Assembly: GCA_020650975.1 (NCBI GenBank)
Contig: JAIPMN010000305.1
Location: forward strand, 621 to 54,481
Length of the DNA: 53,861 bases
Source: Apostichopus californicus
Lineage: Eukaryota > Echinodermata > Holothuroidea > Aspidochirotida > Stichopodidae
Direction of reading: 5' to 3'
Notes under the pieces: generated by a model
What the model saw: only the letters and a program-made list of their open reading frames with translations
Told to the model about the DNA's origin: nothing
Database searches by the model: none
Made by a program: the position numbers and the translations under genes
Shown: positions 46,341-53,861 of the stretch, piece after piece
How positions within the stretch are numbered: the first letter of the stretch is position 1
Layout of the letters: each line of letters opens with the position of its first letter

Positions 46341-46636
46341 GATCACACCATCCCCACCCAAGATCAATGAGATATCTGGTTACTTTGGTGGTACAATTTA
46401 CAGCCTGCTAGTTCCTTAAAGATTGCAACCTCCTGTAAATGATCACACCATCCCCACCCAAGATCAATGAGATATCTGGTTACTTTGGTGGTACAATTTA
46501 CAGCCTGCTAGTTCCGTAAAGATTGCAACCTCCTGTAAATGATAAAACAATCCCCACCCAAGATCAATGAGATATTTGGTTACTTTGGTGGTACTACTTC
46601 AGGCTGCTAGTTCCGTAAAGCTTGCAACCTCCTGTT
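46341..46636. repeat. Three ~100-bp tandem copies spanning CHMP1A stop codon and 3' UTR
   Basis: Units at 46341-46440 and 46441-46540 are nearly identical; 46541-46636 is a diverged third copy that contains the real CHMP1A terminus. On the minus strand each downstream unit still reads RRLQSLRN and stop (46508-46534 and 46408-46434), preceded by a tttacag acceptor-like sequence. Confidence 0.9.
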
Positions 46637-46819
46637 GAGTTGATCTTCCTCTGCCAATGTCCTTGATGATGACGCTAAAGAATCACCAACCTCTGGAGCT
46701 GCCTGGAGGTCAGATATCATATCCAGGCCATTCTCATCTGCAACCTCTTTGATGAGTTGGTCCACCTGGTCAGTTGGTGTCGATAGTGTGGTGGCTGCAC
46801 CCATGGAACTCTCCATTAC
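46607..46819 (-). CDS. CHMP1A: CHMP1A exon 7 with MIT-interacting motif and stop
   Basis: It encodes [20 protein letters not shown], the linker, and the MIM1 motif [14 protein letters not shown] before TAG. The last nine codons lie inside a ~100-bp repeat that continues as two further copies in the 3' UTR. Confidence 0.97.
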   Translation of the reverse strand, partial: VMESSMGAATTLSTPTDQVDQLIKEVADENGLDMISDLQAAPEVGDSLASSSRTLAEEDQLNRRLQALRN

Positions 46820-49800
46820 CTGTGCGGGGAGGAGAGTGGGAAGTGAGGTCAGGATACATATGGGAGAGTAAAGTGCAACAAATTGGGCTATTTTTTATTG
46901 TTAGAATATGCTGGAAAAATTTAAATTTTGTCCTAGAATTAAGAGATTTACAGATATTTTAGGTAACCATAAGAGAGACCCTTACATGAAAAAGTTTCAA
47001 TTGTACCAAACATTCAAGGACTTTCTTGTGAAATGTGTATGTTACGACAAAATTGTGTAGATAGTGTAGTAGTGTAGATAGAACAAAATCAGAAATGTAC
47101 AACCAATTTGAGTAATGACTCAAGCACATCGCATTCTAACCAAGGATATTGCAAATGAATTAATAAATTATTAAACAAATGACTTTAATACTTCAATATT
47201 CAGATCAGCCAAACTGTACAAAGTGACACTTGTGTCGATACATCTTTGTTTTATACAAGGCAAGATTGCAACAACACCAAAAAAAAATCAGGTTAATTTC
47301 TGGCAGTTTCAACAATGATATCTGTAGCTTCAACAAGACTCCAACTACATTTCTTTCATAAAATACAAAACCTTCTAAAACACCACATAAGATACATTAT
47401 ATTTGTATTTTACAATTGCTTAGTATAACTGGTATATTATTGCAGTGACAAAGTATACACAACTGTCAAAGAAATGATAGCTTCAATTCAAAGAAATTTT
47501 TCTTTTAGTATTTGTCATACCTGTGTATGTACATCTAGATCTTCAAACTGCGATTCAAATTTCTCCATCACTGCTGAAATCTGAAGAGACGACAAAGAAA
47601 CAAATATATTTAGAAACCTCTTTACTCGATGTAATGTAGAAAATCAAAGAATGAAATGTGGTTCACATAAATCCAGGGAGTGGATTTTTCCGTGTAAATG
47701 ACAAATCGATGTAATGACAGGCTGACAGCAAAAACAATCCTGTTCTTAGTTTGAAACAAAACAAAGATGTTGCTCCTGTGATTTTGGATGTTTCTGTGTT
47801 CAGAAAACTTCACAGAAATCCGTGGAAACAGAACCAACAGAATCAGAGCGGATGCAAACTTCTCACAAGAATACACTTTGTCAAATTTAAGATTAGTTGA
47901 TTCAGAAGCAATTGAAGAAAGTGGAGAGTGACCAGGGGTAAAATGTAACCATTTTAGTCTTTAGGAGACTAGAATTATAAGATTCCAAAGTTAAATATTT
48001 TATGGCACTCTTAAACAAGACAGGGTACAAGATCTATTTTGGTTTGAACTTCAGAAAAAAACCTTAACTGGCGTGGTCTAAGATTCACTGTATTAAAGTA
48101 CCTCTTTTTACGTTTGTTTTCAGTTTCAACAATTTCACAATTCCAACAAGTATTATATAAAACATGATTCAGGGGATTAAGCAAACTAACGTCTTCATTA
48201 TCTTTTCAGCAATCAAATATTGCCTTGCTCACTCATATTAAACAAAAATTCAACGAATAGCTTATCCAGTGTCACAATGCAAAATGCATTGCATAACTGG
48301 CGAATTGCTTCACAAATGTAAATAGTATTTTATGAGAACCAAAATTCAGAACCCTCCACATACCTACACACACTTTTACAACAGTTAACCCCTTGTTATT
48401 GGTAACTTGTTACCACCACACAGCCAAGTGCGCACAATTTGAACAGTCTTTCGAGGGGCACTACAGTGTACCACATCCATGTGTCCCCCTGGGGGACTTG
48501 CCCATAGGGTGCAGCCACAAACCAGCACATGTTACTATATTTACAAGTTACCTCGCAGGTCCCCATTTATTCACCTAAGTAACATAAGTAATGAAGATAA
48601 AGTGCCTTGTCCAAGGACAGATCATTACTGGAACCTGCTATCCTTAGTTCATTGTCTTAGCCATTTGTCCATGATGCCCACAAGTGTACAAGCATAGTGA
48701 CATAAACTGTACACTGATTTTCAATAACTATCTTACCAAGCAAGCTGACTATTAACAGGACAGGGGACGGGAATGTTAATTCGCCAACCACAGCATTAAC
48801 ATGTGTTATATACTGATAGATAACATTCACTTCTGGATCACATGCAATGTAATTGCTATGACTTTGCAGTACTGTTGTCATATTAGGGTCTGCACTTCAC
48901 TCACCTTCTGAAGGTCCATTGATTGGAGAGCTTTATCTAAACCTTTAACAACACTCCCCATGTCCTTGGTAACCTTTAAGAGGAAGAAAAAGAAGATAAA
49001 TAAATAATTCAACCATCACAAATGCAACATCCTTCCATGCAGCTATCATCTGACTACCCAATACTCAAAAAGAGAGATTAATGAAGAAATCATTCATCCT
49101 ATGCTTGGTACATAACTAGATTTTTCTTTTTCTTTTTTTCTTTTGTAAACCTAGTTCATTTTCCACCTAGTTCACTCTAGTAAGCGCTACAGTTTTCTGT
49201 TCAAATGATGAAGTATTTCTTCTAGTCCAAAAAAAGAAGAAAAGTGCACTGAGCTCTCAAGTTGACTTTGTTGGACTTGCATAAATGTCTTAAAGTAAGA
49301 TTTATGCAAGACCATTTTGCTCACAGTCATATCAGTTTTTGTTGGGTAAAGGTTTATTTTGAAGTGTCCTCCTACATCATATCATGATCATGTCATTACC
49401 TTTACCTCATGAAACTCTTTTTAAGATCAGCTATGACGAAAACAGAGATGTCCTCAGAATGAATGACCAGGTAGTTACTTGACTGTCCAAGATTTCTTGC
49501 TACTTTTCCATATAACATGTCATATTTGTTCAGCATTTCACAATTACCTGAGTCCAGAATACTAGATTCTGGGATAACAGATGAAACTATTCATGGTCCA
49601 CTGTTGTCTTTATATCACCTCTAACCACCCTCCACCCCCCTCCCACCCGCCCCTGCCCTAATCTCTCATAATCTGCAAACCTGACTTTTCCCTTCATCAA
49701 GAAACCAAGAGGAATGCTTACTTGTTTCATTGTCATGGCAGACTGCACTCTAGATGAAACAGCATCTATCCTGGAAGCCATTCGTAAGAAGTTAAGGCCT

Positions 49801-51046
49801 TCATTCTTTTTCCTTATTGCATTTTCAGCATATATCCTAGCTCCTTCAATATTTTTCTGTTGTATTGCCTGGTAAACGAGAAAAGGAAAAAAACAACAGC
49901 CCAATGGCCATAAAACACCACAATGAAAATTTGTTCCTACAAATGGCTGTTAATGTTATTGTGATGATGGCTTACAACTAACACATCTGGTGAGATAAAA
50001 ATATAACGACTATTTTGCTTTTCTTTCAGTATCTCCAAAGTGATAGATTGTGATACCAACTTATCATTTTACCTATTTGAGGGTATTTAATTACAATGGT
50101 GTCTGCCCGCCCACCAAAACTGATTCTGTACTTCTGACCAGAAATTTGTTTGTCACTGACAACGATTCAATATTTACCAAGTTTGGTTGTCATGCAATCC
50201 CTGGTTACATCATTTTCAATTTCTGCAAATTTACATTCATGTCCAACAGCAATAGAAAACATGAATACATTACTCTCCAACAACAACAGACAACATGAAT
50301 GTCGATACAGATCTGCTGATTTCTTATGAGCATATAACAGATGAAATCTACCTTTTTGACTTTAGATTGTTGTGTCTTTTGCTCCTTTTCAGATTTTTTA
50401 GAGAGCCTCTCTAACTGCTTGGCTGTGAACTGTGAAATGTAAACAAAAACAGGGTGAATATTAGTAATATGCCTTCCTACTTTCAGGGGAAATTCAGGGT
50501 TTTCCAGATTCCTGATAATTTGTCTAGCTCATTAAGAAGTTAAGATATTTATTCAACGTGGCCTGCGGAGCAGATGATTGACAATTAAGGTAAATTTATG
50601 ACATAATTCATACAAACATTGAAATGGAGTGCACTCACAAGATACTGAAGGTATTAAACTGTTATGTACTATGTCCTCTTCAAAAGTCTTGCTTTGAAAG
50701 TCAATTTAGTTATCGAAACAGTGATTCATCACAGTTTAAACTGCTGGTACAGGAAATTATTTCAATAATAGTAAATTTTTTCTCCAGTTACAACAGACAA
50801 TATCTTTCATACATGTTCAGACTTGCATATATATCTATATTCAGGTTAAACTTCCAAAGTGAGAGGGTTTAACTGTCAGAATGGTTCACCATGAAATATC
50901 TGAACGACAGACATTCAGTGTAAAACTATATGAGATGCAATACACCCAGTATACATATCATTCACGGTAGTCCACTCACATACTGCTTACTTATTTAAAA
51001 GTCACTAACCATAGCTGATTACTTACTTTTAATTGGAACAAGGTAT
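46607..51046 (-). CDS. CHMP1A: CHMP1A-type ESCRT-III subunit; 5' end not resolved
   Basis: CHMP1 is an ESCRT-III family protein that recruits VPS4, spastin and other MIT-domain proteins during multivesicular-body formation and abscission. Minus-strand exons: 51046-51027, 50429-50352, 49868-49722, 48973-48905, 47580-47521 and 46819-46607, all phase 0 after the first. They encode [84 protein letters not shown] and [20 protein letters not shown]. The protein ends in the MIT-interacting motif [12 protein letters not shown]. This gives 195 codons, so only 1-3 residues are missing compared with human CHMP1A (196 aa). The RRLxALRN end points to CHMP1A rather than CHMP1B. Exon 51027-51046 has a strong polypyrimidine acceptor and needs a phase-1 first exon. 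Candidates are 51153-51165 (MIAN, good gtatgt donor), about 52651-52674 (MADAGLVK, weak donor) and 53058-53067 (MSG, inside a repeat); none is secure. Confidence 0.95.
47521..47580 (-). CDS. CHMP1A: CHMP1A exon 6
   Basis: Twenty codons, [20 protein letters not shown], matching human [20 protein letters not shown]. The acceptor is gtctcttcag and the donor gtatga. Confidence 0.96.
48400..48700 (-). mobile_element. tRNA-derived SINE, minus strand, in CHMP1A intron 5
   Basis: On the minus strand tggctaagaca (A-box-like) and ggttccagtaa (B-box-like) are followed by the core tgtccttggacaaggcactt. That core is common in tRNA-SINEs of marine deuterostomes and is followed by a longer body. Family knowledge is from memory; the limits are approximate. 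Confidence 0.5.
48905..48973 (-). CDS. CHMP1A: CHMP1A exon 5
   Basis: Twenty-three codons, [20 protein letters not shown] then LQK, matching human [23 protein letters not shown]. The donor is gtgagt. Confidence 0.96.
49722..49868 (-). CDS. CHMP1A: CHMP1A exon 4
   Basis: It encodes [20 protein letters not shown] then [20 protein letters not shown]: the long alpha-1/alpha-2 helical hairpin and the best-conserved part of the protein. The acceptor is gtttaccag and the donor gtaagc. Confidence 0.97.
50352..50429 (-). CDS. CHMP1A: CHMP1A exon 3
   Basis: It encodes [20 protein letters not shown] then QSKVKK: basic helix alpha-1 of the ESCRT-III core. The acceptor is catttcacag and the donor gtagat. 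Confidence 0.94.
51027..51046 (-). CDS. CHMP1A: CHMP1A exon 2 (first homologous exon)
   Basis: It encodes the (D)TLFQLK that follows the initiator region in human CHMP1A. The acceptor is tttttctcctgccag and the donor gtaagt. Confidence 0.88.
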
Positions 51047-51165
51047 CTGGCAGGAGAAAAAGGAAAAACAATTTTGGTAACGATGAAATTTAGAAAACTT
51101 GCCTCTTATGTGTTGCAGTAAAGTAGACAATGTCCTTATAAAAGAAACATACCATTAGCAATCAT

Positions 51166-52959
51166 GAGTTTTGGTAAATACTGTTAACAACGTATTACAG
51201 ATGGAAGGTTGCAAGATTTCTCAACTCTAGTGTGCTAAAAGCCAACACAAACTGAATAAGAAGACTTATTGGGTTGCTAAAATTATGTAGCATTTTCATT
51301 GGATGAACAATGCAAGCAAATTATTAAACATATATATTGAGTCTAATTATTGGAAAATGTTTCTAAGGTGAAGCATGTCTTTTTGTTAACTACAATTGTT
51401 CCCAGGTAAACCAAATCTTCTCATGTCCTTAAGGTAAGCTTCTGTTTAAGCTTCTGCAGTAAAACATACTTTTTCCCTAATAATAAGAATGATTCATGTC
51501 CTGCCACGTCTCAAGCAAAATATCCTGTTAGAGTGATGTGTCATGTGAGTTTATGAAGTAGCCTAGGCCTAGGCCATAACCTTATATTAATAATACTTTC
51601 CTTACGATGACTCCCACTGGCCTACAGCAAATAATAAGATTTTAGAAAAGTGTAGGGTATTCTATATAATTACTCCATGATCTGCATGCCCTAGGCTAGC
51701 GCTGTAGTTTTGTATCTGACACAAAGTTTCAAGAAATACAGATTCCTACCCTAACTTAGTTGGCCTATGCCATTTAGCTTAACTTAGACCTAGACTAGGT
51801 AAAAGCTGAACCTGTCAATACAGTCACTCAGTCTCAAGAGTTGAAATATAGCGTACTTCAAATGAAAGCCTAATACTAGTACCAGTAGAATACTACTGTA
51901 GGCCTAGGCTAGTACTGTGATCCTAACTTAGGCTACACGGTACACCTAGGCGTATTATCATAGCCTAGCCTAAGTTATGTCTAGGCTAGTTCATCTTATC
52001 ATTCACATAGGCCTAACCTAGTCGAAGTTTCGAAACGTTTGGAATGGTAACTTTACTGTTTGACAAACCTTCTAGCTTAGGCATTGTTACTGTTTTTCTG
52101 AAATGCTGGATTTAACAGTAAGATTTTATCTATCCAACTCTGTGGTGACTTGTTAGTAACGTTCTTTGTCATTCAATGTATTCGAAATGAAGCGAATATG
52201 GCCTGTGTTCTGTTCGTTACGTTACGTTTGTGTACGCATTTCATACAGTGTACTACCCAAACACTAACTAATAAGCCCATGAAATTGAGTCATTTGCTAT
52301 TTTTGGCATTGATATAGTTCTTACTTTAGGAAGTCCTACTGATATAGTGAACAAAGCTATGTGTGTCTAGTGTAGAAATTACACTTCCTGCAGTCAGTTA
52401 CCCCAAAGGAACGCGATATTTATTTCAACAAACATGAAGAATTATGATTTCTTATCAAATCTGGCCAAGTCTAAATTTCCTACTGTTAGACGCATCGCGA
52501 GACATTGGGAAATGGGGATCGATCGACGGGGGTCAAATGACCGCAACGTTGGGGTGGGGGAGGGGGGGGGGAGTAGGGGAGAATTGAGAATAAAGAAGGC
52601 CAACAAAATTGCACATGTAACCTACATATGAAGCCATGCAGGCGCCACCCTCTGCACCTTTCACTAATCCTGCATCCGCCATTATGCGCAAAGATTCTGC
52701 ACAAAGGGGAGGGCTCCCGATCTTCAGTCGGGAAAATGGTTCACAATTTCACATTTGCACAAATAGTTCTTCTGGGAAATGATAGGACCACCACTTCTGG
52801 TGTATCCTCCCCAGCCATTCTTTCAACCTCACACAAAGTTTAATTGGCAATGACTCCAGCCAGAGCAACATCCCCATTATAAAATCCTTCACTTGCATCA
52901 TGGGCTCTGCCTTATTACCTTAATTTATTAGTAACACAACTTTCCCATTAGGGTTATAG
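51166..52959. other. Upstream region of CHMP1A
   Basis: It contains many short cctaggcctag-type palindromic runs (51560-52020) and a G-tract at 52561. A block at about 52640-52690 has an ATGGCGGATG on the minus strand that could be a first exon. No other gene seen. Confidence 0.5.
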
Positions 52960-53062
52960 GGTTACTTATTAAGCCTAATTTATTGTATAAATTTTCCTCA
53001 GAATGCACCATTTGATTTCTACATGTTTACTTTTTGTCTGAGGGAGGTCCCCCCTACCCCCT
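52960..53062. repeat. Copy of an older dispersed repeat lacking the insertion
   Basis: ttgtataaattttcctcaga followed by atgcaccatttga, a T-rich stretch and ctgagggaggtccccccta resembles the sequence flanking the 53260 element (53232-53255 and 53480-53520). Confidence 0.55.
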
Positions 53063-53259
53063 GACATGAGAGTTGGCAGTAATGACCCCACGGCAGCATC
53101 CCCTTCCTTATGAAATACTTCACATCTGGCCATCCTAAAAGATTCTTTTCACTGACTAAGATGGTCAGGAAAAATTTGAAAGTTTATTATTATTTATTGT
53201 CAATCCAAGGCTTGCGTTAAGAGCTACATAATTGTATAGAAGTTTATTCCTCAGATTTA

Positions 53260-53479
53260 CAGGCGCGTAGCCAGGAATTTGCCAAGGGGGAGGCGAAAAT
53301 GTAGAAAAATTTTCAGAGCCGTAGATACGGCATTGCATACATGCCTTGTAAGTTGCATCTTAGCATTTTCTCTTTTGAAATTACTAGCGATATCATAAAA
53401 ACATTAAAAATTTTTTTTAAAAATATGCTCAAGGGGGGGCGGCTGCCCCCTTCGCCCCCCCCCCTTGGCTACGCGCCTG
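53260..53479. mobile_element. 220-bp hAT-like element with perfect 14-bp TIRs
   Basis: CAGGCGCGTAGCCA (53260-53273) and its exact inverse (53466-53479). CCTCAGA flanks both sides (53249-53255 and 53480-53486), with a 4-bp TTTA between the left copy and the element. A related site without the element is seen at about 52997 (cctcagaatgcaccat), supporting an insertion into an older repeat. Confidence 0.82.
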
Positions 53480-53629
53480 CCTCAGAATGCACCATGTGAC
53501 GTTTTAAAACTTTTATTTTCTGGACTCCAGACCCTCTACATAGGGGTCGGCCACACAGACCCAAGTTCAGCCCCACTCCTAAGCTTTATCAAATTGGAGG
53601 CTGTATGTTTGCTGCATGTTGACCTTTAA

Positions 53630-53861
53630 AGGCGCTTTCACACCGGCGCGCGACGCGACGCGACGCGACGCGATACGACGCGATAAAAAAGTTGAAAACA
53701 ATCAGATTAGTTAGGCCCTTTCACACCGGCGCGCGACGCGACGCGACGCGAAGCGACGCGATACGACGCGACGCGACGCGATTTTTTCGAGTTGAAATAA
53801 TTTCAACTTTTTGTCGCTTGTCGCCGAGTGTCGCGAGCGATATTTTTCGGTGACCAATCAT
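53630..53861. repeat. GACGC-rich repeat with TTTCACACCGGC starts, running off the window
   Basis: Two copies of a unit starting ctttcacaccggcgcgcgac (about 53633 and 53718) followed by cgacg tandem repeats. The second continues to a gttgaaataatttcaac palindrome. It looks like nested or tandem ends of a non-autonomous DNA transposon; the far end is outside. Confidence 0.65.

Noticed and set aside
53058-53067. CHMP1A first exon candidate (MSG)
   Set aside because: It lies in a dispersed repeat with a weak gtaggg donor; retained only as a low-probability alternative.

Overview
This is a eukaryotic, AT-rich, intron-rich nuclear window. It carries four convincing protein-coding genes set in large non-coding and repeat-rich stretches. 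Protein matches, multi-exon structure, LINE/SINE/hAT-type debris and abundant poly(G)/poly(C) tracts suggest a marine invertebrate deuterostome, probably an echinoderm (sea cucumber-like). That assignment is inference from style and remembered families, not a database result. One 10-N assembly gap lies at 11677-11686.

Layout: 1-10.3 kb holds no recognisable gene, only tandem repeats, a hairpin, LINE 3' ends and a 47-bp-arm inverted repeat. At 10375-16826 (+) there is a complete seven-exon proteasome assembly chaperone 2 gene (PSMG2, 273 aa), with every junction in phase. 16.8-21.9 kb is a gene-free stretch between convergent genes. At 21867-39596 (-) there is a complete eight-exon GTP-dependent phosphoenolpyruvate carboxykinase (655 aa), with a basic, acid-free N-terminus that predicts import into mitochondria. 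Its introns hold several minisatellites, including a 1.7-kb array of a 43-bp unit.

39.6-43.1 kb is a mobile-element cluster. It contains two short non-autonomous elements with perfect 8-bp target-site duplications (hAT-like), a third element end, and an internally deleted CR1/L2-type LINE. At 43137-44204 (+) there is an intronless testis-specific serine kinase (TSSK1/2-like, 355 aa). At 46607-51046 or beyond (-) there is a CHMP1A-type ESCRT-III gene whose C-terminal MIT-interacting motif and stop codon have been tandemly copied into the 3' UTR. 51-53.9 kb holds the unresolved CHMP1A 5' end, another hAT-like element with 14-bp terminal inverted repeats, and a GACGC-rich repeat running off the window edge.

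The four genes are functionally unrelated housekeeping or germline genes (proteasome assembly, gluconeogenesis, sperm kinase, membrane scission), and nothing suggests a shared pathway. No undescribed multi-gene system was found. The most unusual observations are the family of 'GGCGTAG + G-tract' mini-transposons, the higher-order-structured minisatellite inside PCK, and the repeated CHMP1A C-terminal codons.
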